Shown here: piece after piece, positions 32,601-45,589 of the stretch
How positions within the stretch are numbered: position 1 is the stretch's first letter
Layout: each line of letters starts with the position of its first letter
Source of the DNA: Phorcus lineatus
Lineage: Eukaryota; Mollusca; Gastropoda; Trochida; Trochidae
Assembly: GCA_921293015.1 (NCBI GenBank)
Contig: OV121097.1
Span: 29,857,429-29,921,428, forward strand
DNA: 64,000 nucleotides
Reading direction: 5' to 3'
The notes under the pieces: generated by a model
Told to the model about the DNA's origin: nothing
The model's database searches: none
Seen by the model: the letters and a program-made list of their open reading frames with translations, nothing else
Program-made: the position numbers and the translations under genes

Positions 32601-35079
32601 AATCATAACAGCTCCTCGCCAAGAATAACATGACTCGGTGGTTTGCTTTTTTGTGGGTATCAGTCATTGTGCACACATATATATATATATAATAACATGT
32701 ACGTGCGATCCTATCAGTTCGACCGGGCTCAACGGCTATGATATCTTCATTATGATATCTCTGAGATATGTAAAGAAAGATCAACACTCGAAGCAATGCC
32801 GAGCAGACACGAGATACACGTGCTATGACGCTGTGTTAAATATAGTACAGATAAACAACAAAAAACATTCGGTGAGGTATCCAGCGCCAGATCCCACTAT
32901 GCCAAATTTGCAAGGATCCGGAGGTATTTGGAAGGAATCCGGAAAACGGATTCCACTGGTTTTGGTCCTATGTGTTAACAATGACTACCACTTTCATCTG
33001 TAGGTGATAACGTTGTAAAAAATCAGTGAACAAACCATTCCAAGATTAAGAATCACTATTGATAATGCCTAGTCTGGAGCCCACTCAACCAGAACAAGGA
33101 TTTCACTGTGTATTGTCTGATGCTAATCAACCTGTAAATACCATGCACTGTTCATGTTCAAGTTACGGAAGCCGTTAATCCATTATTGAGGTATTCAACA
33201 GCATATTTTTCTCCTACAACGTGAAACTAATTTACCATTGATTATCACCGCAGATTCCGTCATGGAGGATTTCGTTTATCTTTCGATTACTGTCTTATTT
33301 TTTTGCGAGTCTAATCATTTTACTCACTGCTATCAATTGCATTTCAGCAACGTGGGGCATTCTGTATCGGTGATAAGATTACCCTTTATAAAGTTATCAA
33401 TAAAAGGTGTAACAATTTCTCCAATGTGGTTAGATATAATCGTTAGATATGGGTTGTCAGATTTGGTAGGTTCGTTATTCACAATATTATTCTCTTCAGT
33501 GGGTAACAGATGAATGCTATGAAACCCTTGTCTAACAGCCTTACAAGAAACATGTCATTTGTAGGTTAAACAAAAACCATTGTAAGGTTCATTAAACTTT
33601 TCCCTGCAAAACACTTTTCAACCGAGAATTATCTCTTAAAGGACGAAAACATTTCATTTTGTTCCCACAATTACATTCTGTTTTGTGCAAAGAAACGTCC
33701 TTGGCTCATTGTATAGTCGAGTCTCCAGATAGATGAATTTCTAGCTTAATTGAATCAGTCAATGCTATCTGAAGGAACACTTGTATCAATTTCCCCTAAT
33801 TAGTCAACACTAGCTCGTGTGAATTTACTCTTCTTCCCTTTGAAGAGGATCCAGTTTCAATAGCAGCCTCATCGCATTCAAATAAATGCTTCTCATCAAC
33901 CACTTCACAGCAGAGCTAGTTGAACTACATGTAATTATTTTGCAGACTTAACAAGTCTTGCATGAGATTTCCTTTGAAACATTTACTAGTGTAGGGCTTT
34001 CAAACAAATAAAGTAAGTTATCCTTGATTATAGTGATAGAGTGATGCTTATGTGTGTAATTGAATGACAAGAATCAAGAACTAGAATCATTACCTTTAGG
34101 ATGAATTATTATAAATAGAAATATTTGGAGGCAGAAGCATTCCGGAGCATTGACATGATGCTAAAATCAGAGAAGTAATCAAACTTACTTTCTGACATTC
34201 ACACTTTTGTCATAGTAAAAGTATTCTATGGGATAAAAAAAAATGCTACATGTTTATAATAATAGTGATAAACAAATCGGATAGCATTTAAGTATTTGAC
34301 AAAAAAAGGATTTTTAAAAAATACATTATACGGTATAATGTTTAAAATGTGATCAATATCCTATGCACCAGACAAAACTCTTTTAACAACATATTAATGA
34401 GACCGGTAATATCAAAACATTTAGTTGTGTCATACACATGCAATGACAAAATCATTAGCATTTGCATCAAACCTGGACATAAAAAGTGACAATATAGGCA
34501 TATACGAGTAACAATGATATCCTCAAATTGGTCCTCCAGGTTTAAACAAATCTTGGTCAGTGTACTTGCATTAGCCAGTGGTAAAACCTTAATAGAGCGA
34601 CTACATGCCCAAATGCTAATCTAATGTTGGTCTCCCATAGAACACCCTCACACAAAACAAAATCCCTCCAATCATAAATAACGCAAATAATTCACAGACC
34701 AGACAACATGACTTATTGAACAACAGTTCCTTGTTATTCTAATCGTAAGATTGAAGCCCAGGAGGTGTGATAGGCTCATTTATTCCATGCTCTACTCGTG
34801 CAGTGAGTCCATATTGGTTACCTCCTGGGACATCTTTACATTTCACACCATAGTGGTAGATTTAGACGGGAAAGTCTTATCAATTGTTCATGGTTTCTTT
34901 ATCCATTCATGTCAAGGATGAACAAATGATACCTCGTCATAGTAAGAATAATCTATATTATTTCTTATCTAGTATTTTAAAAAAAACTTAGTGATTCTCA
35001 TGTTCAGTTTATCAGGGAAAAGAAAGTGATAAAGGCTACACATCTACATATAATCTGCATTAATGAATGTCAGGGGTTA

Positions 35080-38000
35080 ATCATTATTTAATGATTTTCA
35101 ATCATTAAAGTGATGGCATACAAATTTCTTACAAAGATCATCTTATTTTTTATTTCGTTAACAGCTTAAGATTCTAATCAATATCAGTAAATATCACGTC
35201 TAATTTTCACCATTTTCTGTCAATGAGACATATATCAAGTATTTACAAATGTAGTTATATGTTGCTGCAAATCCTGAAGAAATAAAATGGGTATTTCAAT
35301 GAGGTGGCTCTGCGTTATCATGGGGTAACGATTTTTAACCACTGATGACAAAACAAATGACATGGGAGTTCTCTGAAAAACAATAATTACACATTTCTAC
35401 ATTGGCAACAAATCGAATAGCATATCCTCAAATCTCTAAACATCATTCTAATATTAGTTCATTCACTAATGATGCAAATGTTAGATTGGACAATGATAAA
35501 AGACACATTTATCGTCGATTTGCTGTAAATTATCTCAAAGATGTTTGAAAATGCATAAATGTACTCAAATTGTTTTTCAAACCAGTATTATTTAAAATTC
35601 CGTTGAATGTTAGGTTTCCAAGTTGGTTTCATTTACATCTTGATTTAACGTCATTCACAACTCTCATAATTGCAAATGCATTATTTCAGTCGCGACTTAA
35701 TAAATCCGCTATTTCATCAAACAGTTATTATATTTGGTGGCAAAGAAACAGATTTAAAAAATCAAATAACTTGAAACACTTTAGAAATCAGGCATTACAT
35801 TCACTGAAAAAGCTATTTTCTTTAGTGCTTAGTCAAAAGAGTTCTCAAATGCTTTTCTTTGAAGCTTTTGAAGAACGGTAGCATTGCATCTTCAACAGCA
35901 AAGAGGAATACTTTCTTGCATTTCATAAAGATCAATATATTTCATTGCATATTTTAAAAAACTTTCTTCTGTTCATTTTACATAAGGTATATCTGTATTC
36001 TATTGGATATCGTAATTTTTTTAGAACTTTATTTCATTTCCTTTATAAGTGAGTGTATATCATTTGCAAAACTCAATAGTAATCCATTAATTTGCATAAG
36101 TATAATTAAGTTGAGCATTGATATAAAAGTATTTTTATTTATCACTCAAACATAAGTTAAAGCATTGTCAACACCCATTGAATAGTAACAGTTGCTGTTT
36201 GTACAGTATCTAATGAATTCCTTTTCTCTCTAGATTTGACTTGTGGATGATAAGTAATCATTCTTATTAACTAGTTTTATATGTTCTATATCATCAAAGG
36301 ACAAAGTGTCTAAGAACCCATTTTATAATTATGAATAGAATATATGTTATGTGTGAGTAATAGTTAGGTGCTGGCAGAAATGTGAGCCTAGCTCTATGAG
36401 GTGTGATATAATGAATAATAAATGAGAGAGCCGATACATGCCATATGACCCCTGCACATAAATACGGCACATGCTACCATGAAAAGCGATTGTCATGCAG
36501 TGTGGAATCATTATTTGTTCTTTTGATTGAAGAAAAGTAAGTACATACGTACTTGAATGATATTTATAAACCTACTTTGACTCCCGTTTTTTCTGCTATA
36601 TGATATTCGGGATATAGATCTGATAAACCTTCAAGAGGTTTATAAATGCTGTGAGTATATCTATTTGACTACACAAGAATCATAATAAAACATAAAAGGC
36701 ATAAAAGTGTTGACTAGTGCTATCATGAACCATATGTATCTGTGTGGATTTTCTATCCATACATATAGTTTATTTTTACAATGTTGCAAAATTAGTAATA
36801 ATACAGCACCCACTCTCATAACATTACATCAAAATGCTTCGTTGACCGATTGTCGATAAGGGAGAATTATTAAGATCTGCTACATTCAATTTAAGCTTTC
36901 TAATAATAGCCATTTGCTACTATTTTCCCATTAAATAAATTAGATTATAATAGTTCAATGACAAAAATGTGCAGATTTTGTACACATTGGTCAAACATCG
37001 TTTCTCGAATGCTCGCTTCTTTTCAGTATTTGGTTTTCGATCTTTAGGAGACTGCATAGCAGTCTAATAGCCTGGTAATACAGTTTGATTAACTACCGAG
37101 AGTCACGGTATTAACTACCAGTTGATTTCACGTCACTTTCTACACAGGCCTCTCTACCAATCAATCATTTCAGCTTTCATTCATTGATGTCTCCGCTTCA
37201 TTAAGCAGACATGAATAGAACATTACTGGTCAATCAATTACTTGTCATTAATGTTGTCTTGACTTTGACTTATGATGCAATTACTCATGGATGAACTATC
37301 GATTGGATGTGTAATAAAATGGTCCAGAAATAGTAGACTGATCCTTTGAAAATGTTTTGATCATCAAGAGACTTAAATAACTAAGTGAAGATACCACCAC
37401 TTTGTACTTGTAAACATCCCCTCGCGCTCTATAAACTGGTTATATGGAAGTTCGTGAAATTGATGGTGCCTATTCTGATATGTTTGTCATAATATCATGA
37501 ATTAAGTTTAATACGGATATTAGAAGTAGTGTAACTAAGGTAAATGTCACTTACCAGATTAGACAACACTTTGAAAGATAAAAACAGCATACATGATTTC
37601 TTAACTGTCAAAAAACATATTGATAGTAAAATTAAATATCTTCATTCTATTTGAAGTGAAATGATTTTACACAATATAAATACATTTGAAAGCCACTCCA
37701 ATGGTCATGATATTTATTTCACTGTATGTTTCTTGAAAAATTTCAATCGCATTTATATATATATACACACATATATATACCACTAGTACGATTTTACAAT
37801 CGAAAGTGATCCTTGTTATATATAAGTTCGATTCTTCTTGACTCAATATGTATACCTCTTATAAATGTCCATAATATTCTGCAATATACCAGCAATAATG
37901 ATTTTGTAGGTTTTATTTCCAATCTTCAAAATTTAACAAGCTGTAAACTACAAATTGTAGTCCCTAATGCATATTGTGATTACCTATGTTAATTTTGAAT

Positions 38001-40120
38001 ATGGTTCTCTTATTTCAAATTTAAAGCAGCATTATGATTATTCTGATAGAAATTTCAATTGATTTATTGACTACTCTTTACCACGAACATTATCTGATTA
38101 CCTCCCTTTTCATCTGCATGTCAGTACAATGTATCGCATCGGTAAATAAATCCTTCAACGATTACTTGTGACAACTGTTAATGCCACGTCTGAATCTCAC
38201 TCAACCAGATCAAAGTATTGACTATGTATTGACTGATGTTGATAAACCTGTAAATACCATATAATATACATGTTCAAGCTACGGAAGCCATTAATCCTTT
38301 CATGCAGTATTCAGCTGGTTATTTCCCTCCTACAAACTGAAAAGGTTTTGCTATTGATTGCTGCTGTAAATTATGTTGTGGAAGAATTGCTTTGACAGAG
38401 TTCATTATATTGTTATTTCACATCTATTCGGTCATTTTTATCGCACACAAAAAATCTTAGCCAGACAGTTGTGTAATGACGTGATCTTCTTCTTGTCAAA
38501 TTTGACAGAAACGTTATTCACAAAATAAGTTTGTTCACCAAGAAGTAAAAATACATGTAGGTACATTATGAAGTTTGTCTTTAAGAGCTAAAATAATAAC
38601 CTTAGCAGCAATGTTTATTGTTTAATTTGTAGGTTAATCAAAACTTTTTATGTCATAGACACCAAAATGATTCTTTAAACGCATCCCGACAAACACCATT
38701 CATCACAAGAGTTATTCTTAAGGAAAAGAGTAATTTATTTTGTTTTCAATATCTATATTCTGTTTTATGCAAAGAAACTTATTGTACAGAAAGGTGTCTT
38801 CATAGATGACGTTCTGGCTTAATTGAATCATTCAGTGCTATCTAAAGGAACAATTGTATCAATCTTCCCTAATTAGTCAACACCAGCTCTTGTGAAGTTA
38901 TTCTTCTTTCCTTTGAAGAGGTAAGGCTTTCTATACCTAATTCACATGATTGCTTCACTTCAACCACTTCACAGCAAAGGTCGTTGAATTACATGTAATT
39001 ATTTTGAAGACTTAACAACTCTTGCTTGAGAATTCCATTGACAAAATGAGAAACTATTTACCAGTGCAGAACTATCAATCAAATAAAGTAAGTGTTCCTT
39101 GGTTAAAGTGACGGAGTGATTGCTAGGCATGTAACTGAAGAGCAAGATCTGAAGTGGAGTGGTCCTGGAATTCCAAAAGTCCAAAATTAGGAACGATCAA
39201 AACAATAAATTTGGAGTAGTTAATAACAAAAGCAAGACGTTATTTGCAATTCTTGTTCGATGAAGCAAGAATAAAGATTATCTGACACTTACATTTTGTA
39301 CGTGAATGTCGTGGCAAAAAATCGCAAGTTTATAAACCACTTTATGGTAATGATACTAATATAAATGAGTCTAAATGAATTTTTAGAATTTGAAAATAGT
39401 ACTCAGACTCCTGCCAGCAATTCCTGTAGACTTTATAATGTACATTATGCGGAAGCGTGCTAAAGCTGTGATTAATATGATAACCGACACACAACAAATT
39501 TCTAACAACACCATATATGATACAGATAGGTATATTTAGATTTTAACACACGGTAAAATTGGCATCAATAGCATCATATCGATAAAAGGTGCATATTTGC
39601 ATAACAGGTTCGAAATATAAGTTTCAATTTGACTTACCACTTGGAACAATCATTTAATAAACATTTGTAATTTAAAGAACAAGTAGTCAGATACCCTAAA
39701 ATTTAGAATTGACTACATGCCAAAACGCTTATAGCATGTTCTTCTCACAAAAAACGCTCTCTCGCAAAAAAAACCTCCAATCATAAATAATGTATATGAT
39801 TCACAGACAAGACAACATGACTTGTTAAACAACATTTCCTTCTTTTTTTTTTACCATAAACTAAATGTACAGGCGGCGTGATAGGCTTATCGATTCCTTG
39901 CTTTATTTTAAGGTGAGTACCTATTGGGTAACTCAAGGGACATCTTACATTTCACAGCATACTGATAGCGTAGAGGAAACACACTTATCAATTGTTAATT
40001 GTTTTTTTAAACAATCATGTAAGAGATAAACAAATGACGCCTCGTAAAAAAAACTCTAAAGAATATGTATGAGCTCATATGTAGAAAGCCTTGGTAAAAA
40101 TCATTTAAAAGTGATCAAAG
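35080..40120. repeat. Segmental duplication family 1, copy C
   Basis: About 5.0 kb homologous to A and B. Anchors: GACATGGGAGTTC (35360), CACTAATGATGCAAA (35464), GAAATGTGAGCCTAGC (36377), GTTCAAGCTACGGAAGC (38272), CCCTAATTAGTCAACAC (38866). The block around 37080-37200 (AGTCACGGTATTAACTACC) matches 32280-32390 in copy B. No exon recognised. Confidence 0.8.
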
Positions 40121-40329
40121 AATAGACGAAAGTGAGGACCAATTATTCTACATATCGATGTATAGATGTCATTTGATTATTTGGGATTACTATTCTGTTT
40201 ACGTTTTTGAAATTAATCCAAACTTCTTTGAATCGGGAACTTTGTTCACCTACTTGTGTATCTATGTAAAAGATCATGTAATTTGAATTGCCATGGTACG
40301 TTAATTGTGTATTAGAAACATAGGCGTCG

Positions 40330-40460
40330 AGGTGAAAGCTACTGGTACGGTCAGTTCTGGTAAGACCAATGTCACTCTGATGGTGCTGGTTCGAATCCCG
40401 TAAAGGACTCAATTCAGAAAGGGTACACGAGCTTGCAGATAGTGTGATCACCAATATATC
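40330..40460 (+). mobile_element. tRNA-derived SINE, family 2, second copy
   Basis: Shares GGTACGGTCAGTTCTGG, the B-box GGTTCGAATCCCG and a GCAGATAGTG tail with the copy at 9040-9165. It lies at the outer edge of duplication copy C. Confidence 0.65.
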
Positions 40461-41560
40461 AATCATTTGTCCATGCGTACACCTATCTTTCTAAAAATAA
40501 TTATACAATTGTGTAACTAATGCTTTAGTCTAAGCTAGAATAGACTGAAGGGTTTTAGATTTAAGAAAAACTTCCTACTTCCTTTATTTTGATATATAAT
40601 TCTTTATATGGACATAATGAGACAATATTCACACCAAGTACATCAACCTGGTATAAGAGAAAACACATTACAAATCTTTAGTTTAGTTTAATAATTATTG
40701 GATAAATTACAGAGAAAACTAAACACTAAATATCCAATCCTGAGCCCTGGTCATTTAGGCTAGCAATCACAATTTGAATTGAATGACTAAACAAGAATTT
40801 GAAACTGACTGAATTTTTAAATGAATTACTTATTCCAAATAATGATATATATAATATACACTTTCTCTTATGGTGGTTAATACTATGACTCAAGGACATA
40901 CGTCTGAGATGTTCAGATGTTGTTATTTACGAATGCCGTAACTTTCCTGTAATTATAATGATAACTTTAAAATTGTTGCAACATGTTAAATATATGTTCA
41001 ATCAAATCACTGGAAAGACGCCTTTCTATGAAATTATTGAAAATATTGTGTCTGTAATGATTCTCTACAAGATATCTTTTAGGAAAACCTTTATTAATGA
41101 AGTGAAATGAAAAGAAGTCAGAGGCTTGTTATCTTAATGTTCAGCAACGTTTTGCGTCTATTATCGCCTAATGGTGAGCAGTTTCATATCTCACTGATTT
41201 AACAGGTGTGAAGTATTTGGTCTTAATTTCAATCAAAATGTTCCTAAGCATCTACCACTGGAAACTGAATAATGGATATGCCTAATGAATATTATTTGTC
41301 ATTGAAATTATTCTTTCTGTTCTGATAAATACAGAACTGACATGAATTTTGTGAGAAAATTTCAATCTAAATTGAAATGTTAAAAGAAACAACATGTTAT
41401 ATATCAAACATATATTTCAGTCAACTATCTGCCTTTATAAACATATTCCATGACATCATCGTCACCAAAATGATCACCTCGGTTAAAAAATGTAACATAT
41501 TTAAACATAAGAATAAGTATTGAAGAGCTTCATTTACATTTGTACATACCTCAGCAAATG
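40461..41560. other. AT-rich spacer, nothing recognised
   Basis: No supported exon, RNA gene or repeat boundary. Confidence 0.4.
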
Positions 41561-41720
41561 ATTAAAGACCTGAAAAAGAGAAGTATTGACAACATGCAAA
41601 CATGTCACTGGCTGCACGCAATACTCTCTCGCAACAGCATAATCCCGATCATCAGTAAATAATGCAAATGCTCAACACATTGGCATGAGAAAACCGTAAA
41701 TTGTTGAACGTCATCTCTCC
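41561..41720. repeat. Fragment of duplication family 1 (copy D)
   Basis: GAAAAAGAGAAGTATTGAC and the following sequence up to about 41720 match 27600-27730 in copy A. Only this part of the unit is recognisable. It ends close to a mariner-like insertion. Confidence 0.5.
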
Positions 41721-41770
41721 TTAGTATGTAACGTTTTCCTTTAGACAACACAATCGGCTACTTTCTTTCC

Positions 41771-42165
41771 TTACGAGGGTAGTCCCAAAGGTTTCCGGCC
41801 TAAATATGAAAACATGCCTGAAACGCAACCATACTGTGCGTGCATGAAGAACCTTCATTGACGTGTAAATGGCATGAAAATGACGAGATGCATACTCTTC
41901 AATTGCACATAATAGCCTGTCATTCAAAGGTACCCTCAAATCTTTTACCGAAATGGAGATAAGTGAATGTAGGGTTGTTATCAAATATCTGAGTTAAACA
42001 TTGGTGTGCTGACTTCAAACGGGGTAAAGAAAGCATTAAAGACGAGCCCCGTCCTAGTCGTCCATCTGATGTCACCACAGGTGAAAACATTGAGGCTGTT
42101 CTTGACACAATAATGCAAGACAGGCGAGTGACTATCAGATACTTAGCTATCGATCGATTTAACTT
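41771..42165 (+). pseudogene. Truncated mariner-like transposase remnant
   Basis: A terminal-type sequence TTACGAGGGTAGTCCCAAAG at 41771 is followed by an ATG at 41953 (MEISECRVVIKYL, mariner N-terminus). After a frame change comes CADFKRGKESIKDEPRPSRP and SDVTTGENIEAVLDT up to RRVTIRYLAID (42005-42160). This is the helix-turn-helix DNA-binding region of mariner/Mos1-type transposases. The DDD catalytic domain and right terminal repeat are missing, and a stop and frameshift break the remaining part, so it is inactive. Confidence 0.88.
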
Positions 42166-42636
42166 TCGTTTTGAAATAAATATGTGCTATCATCATGTCT
42201 TTGAACAAATCATGACTAACCTGAACCTTGAATTTGAAAAACCAAACACCGGCTATATGATAATAAAATTATATAGATTACCAAATATTTCTATCAAATA
42301 CTGAACCAGTTACAGCGTATTATACGAAGGAAATATAATGTTGATATATAACATGATAGAGCTAAATTATTGAGATCATTGTCCATATAATTGAAAGATA
42401 AATATTATATGATTTTAATTTGCAGTTACAGGTTTGCAACGATTAAAAATGATTAACTATAAAGAAACCCTTATTTCAAGTTGAGAATATTTCCTTTGTT
42501 TTATGTAGAAAATGATATTTCAATCATTCAAAAACATCTTGATTTTCTATAGGGAAAAGGCAATATGTTATGTTAACACAGAGAGAACTTATATAACCAT
42601 CCCTATCATAAATTGATTAAAATATGTTCAGTGTTT
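42166..42636. other. AT-rich spacer, nothing recognised
   Basis: No supported feature on either strand. Confidence 0.4.
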
Positions 42637-42736
42637 CTCTTCTCTCATCCTGTCCCAGGGTAAGACGTATAGCTGACGCTCCACTCTTCTGGAGCGTCAG
42701 CTATACGTCTTACCCTGAGACAGGATGCTCTTCTCT
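42637..42736. mobile_element. 82-bp palindromic insertion with 9-bp target-site duplication
   Basis: A near-perfect palindrome occupies 42646-42727: arms 42646-42683 and 42690-42727 (38 bp, one mismatch) around the loop CTCTTC. The inner 27 bp (42657-42683 with 42690-42716) are perfect. Identical direct repeats CTCTTCTCT lie immediately outside at 42637-42645 and 42728-42736. A palindrome bounded by exact direct repeats looks like a tiny inserted element. The loop CTCTTC resembling the flank leaves open a template-switch origin. Confidence 0.85.
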
Positions 42737-43680
42737 ACTAAAAGGTTTTTGTGGAATGCGGGATCCTTTCACCTCTAATGTGATAGATAAAAATTACATA
42801 AAAAATCAACAGTTATATTTCAACATTGCCGCGACTTCAGGCTGAGAAATATATTCCTTTAACTGACATGTAGTAATTAACATTCTATGAGAAAGACCTT
42901 TTCTTAATCAACCCTTTCAATTGTAGTCAGATATCCAGAGAAAGTACATCGATATGTTGAGTTAACTTTCAACAATACAAATTGTGTAATCATGAAAGTA
43001 TTAGCCATCCAGACAGTAAATCAACTGGAATTAACCAGGTAACTTGAATCGATCACTGAAGTCTGGCTCCGATTTAGCTTCAATCTATCAACTTCAGTGT
43101 GAATCTCTTTTCAGAAATTCATATCCTTGTTATTTCATGTTACGTCTACTTAAAGCATGTCATCAATACAAGTGGTGTCGTACAGCAGTAAATATTTTGG
43201 AAACGCATGATGTATATACAGCCTTCTGTAGGGATATATTTTATACATAAAACAATTGCTTCGAACTTGTGTACGTTTTGTGTTTAACTCAAGGGGTTTG
43301 GAAATACAATAGATTTGTTAAATATATCAATCCGTGATGGAAGAAGCTTTTTGAATTACCTATTTTTGATTAGAGGATTTTCAATTCAAAATGAAATATT
43401 TTTAACAAAAGCAAGCATGTATATTGAATCACACACACGAATCCTACATTCACTCTGAAATGCTAAATTAAAAGTATTCAAAAGTACTTGTTTTTACAAA
43501 TGTTTAATGCCTAACGTTTGAGACTAAAAATATTACCTTTGTGATTTTAATAAAGACTGTCTATATATAATATCTACTAAGTCGCCAGTAATATATGTAG
43601 GTATAGGTATTCTTAATTGACTTTGAAGAAATCTTCATATTTCAATCCAGTCATCACCAATTACATCACTTACATGTGCA
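42737..43680. other. AT-rich spacer, nothing recognised
   Basis: Short frames only, none resembling a known protein. Confidence 0.4.
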
Positions 43681-44016
43681 TACACAAATGGTAACAGCCG
43701 TATTAGGTGGTTGAATGTATACTGAATTTCAGTGCACTACCACTCATGGTTCACTAGGTCCAGCTCATACTCGCAAGTCTCACAGCAATGCATACACAAA
43801 TGGTAACAGCCGTATTAGGTGGTTGAATGTATACTGAATTTCAGTGCACTACCACTCATGGTTCACTAGGTCCAGCTCATACTCGCAAGTCTCACAGCAA
43901 TGCATACACAAATGGTAACAGCCGTATTAGGTGGTTGAATGTATACTGAATTTCAGTGCACTACCACTCATGGTTCACTAGGTCCAGCTCATACTCGCAA
44001 GTCTCACAGCAATGCA
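43681..44016 (+). repeat. 112-bp tandem repeat, three perfect copies
   Basis: Three copies at 43681-43792, 43793-43904 and 43905-44016, each beginning TACACAAATGGTAACAGCCG, identical by eye. They are less diverged than any other repeat here, indicating a recent expansion or an assembly artefact. The adjacent sequence at 44016-44030 begins a partial unit. Confidence 0.95.
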
Positions 44017-44039
44017 TACCCACGATAGTGTTGCGAGCT

Positions 44040-44210
44040 TTCTTCCTGTAATAATATTAGCTATAGCAACCGCGATATACGTGAAATACTCCTGAAAGCG
44101 GCGTTAACGCCCAAATCATTTCCCCTCAATTCACTGTGGCCAATATTAACACAAGTGACAAAGGGACAAAACCATATAGATAAGTAAGTGAGTGAGCCTC
44201 TTTGGTAATT
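44040..44210. repeat. Molluscan-type dispersed repeat fragment
   Basis: Contains CTCCTGAAAGCGGCGTTAACG and later AAGTAAGTGAGTGAG. The combination of a GAAAGCGGCGTTAA motif with GTGAGTGAG/CTCACTCAC runs recurs widely in mollusc genomes. I recognise it as a repeat by similarity of style, without a family name. Confidence 0.45.
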
Positions 44211-44595
44211 TTACAGCAAAATTGAGTTATATGAATAAAGATATAAATATAAATGTTTACTTTGAGCGGTTTTAAATTTCTATCAATTTGGTATAAACAG
44301 TTCATAATATTTGAAATATTCCGACGGTAAATTTGTCATTTCACATATCAATCATATTTTAAACCTGAATAAGCCAAACTATAAGACATTTTGAAAAGAT
44401 CCTACATCGGGGTTTTAAAAACATTCCTAAGATATTAATGTTATTTGCCTCCCGGTGATTGAACTGGTATAGACATATAAAAATGTATATGGTCGATATG
44501 GTCTGATATGGTCAGAGAGGGGATAACAATGACCTTCTAAACCATAACCCGAGAAATAAGAAACCCTCTATCTTTAGTCGATAGGAGTAGCAGTT

Positions 44596-44925
44596 ATTAT
44601 AATAATAATAATGATAAATGAGTACTTATTGTGCGCTATAGTCCATCCAAAGCATGCTCAAAGCGCTGGACATTTATAACCCTGAGAGAATTGTACTTTC
44701 GATGCTGCTACTAAGCGCTTCGCGCGACCATATAGGTCCATACATCCCGTATCCAGGTACCCAATTGTATATCTGGGTGGACTGAGTGCACTGTGGATGA
44801 AGTGCCTTGCCCAAGGACACAACACAGTGTAAAGCCCAGGTCACAAATGTTTGGTGTCTCCACCTGGATTCGAACCCAGGCCGTTTGCACTACGAAAATT
44901 CAAACGTATCCATCTGTCCCTACAA
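44596..44925 (-). repeat. Dispersed repeat with tRNA-like B-box end
   Basis: Starts at an AATAATAATAATG microsatellite, then GTACTTATTGTGCGC and AAGCATGCTCAAAGCGCT, and later CTGGGTGGACTGAGTGC, AGTGCCTTGCCCAAGGACAC and GATTCGAACCCAGGC. The complement of the last motif, CCTGGGTTCGAATCC, is a B-box. The motif order matches interspersed repeats common in marine invertebrates. Probably a SINE-like element in minus orientation with its 3' microsatellite at 44596. Confidence 0.6.
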
Positions 44926-45589
44926 AGTAAGTGTACGTCTTTTAATGTAGGCATTAGCTCATTTAAGCAGTCATTAATCAATTTGATGTTTCAGTGAAGA
45001 ATGATTAATCAAGATGATTTAAAATGCATTTTCTAGATTGAAAACTGAATCTTAAACCAAGAAATTGTAAAAAAATGAGGCACAACTAAATATGATTTTG
45101 CAAATTACGGTATCATATATCCAAACTTCATTTCTACTTTTGCTGAAAAAGAAATTATTAATCAGTCGATCAACATTCAAAATTTTAGATGAAGGAAATC
45201 TCTTACATCTATTGCATTGACTAGATACATAGAGAAATATTATATAAATGAAGAAATATATTGTATAAATGAAGAAGATATATATATCCCACCTTATCAA
45301 TAAATCATACCATTAAAAGTTCATAAGTAAATTGCCCTATTCACGGATTCTTCTGTCTATGATGGCATACAGTGAAAGTAAACTAGTTCCTAAAATGGAT
45401 AATTACACATGCGATGTGTCTTTGGAATTCAAAGATAAGATTTAATTTTCAAAACATTTCACATGGATGAAAAAAAGGAAACTATATAATAGAAGAATTT
45501 TAAGTTTGTTTGGTTATTTTTCTTTATCGGTACCTAAATATATTACAGGACATTAAAGCAAATTTGAGATTGTAAAATCTTCTTGATAC

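Larger units (their letters stand above)
28093..34990. repeat. Segmental duplication family 1, copy B
   Basis: Homologous to copy A from its first anchor (28093). The 1.3-kb foldback element at 28295-29603 interrupts it, which largely explains why the A-B spacing is longer than the B-C spacing. Anchors: GACATGGGAGTTC (30328), CACTAATGATGCAAA (30428), GTTCAAGTTACGGAAGC (33157), CCCTAATTAGTCAACAC (33794). Between 32600 and 32990 its sequence differs from A and C. A 121-codon frame there (32638-33003) has no recognised homology and is not called. Confidence 0.8.

Noticed and set aside
32638-33003. 121-codon plus-strand frame
   Set aside because: Starts in a TA-rich microsatellite (IYIYII), no known domain, and the matching regions of copies A and C lack it.
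37750-37785. TA/CA microsatellite as a CRISPR-like or regulatory repeat
   Set aside because: Simple dinucleotide repeat without spacers, common in animal genomes.
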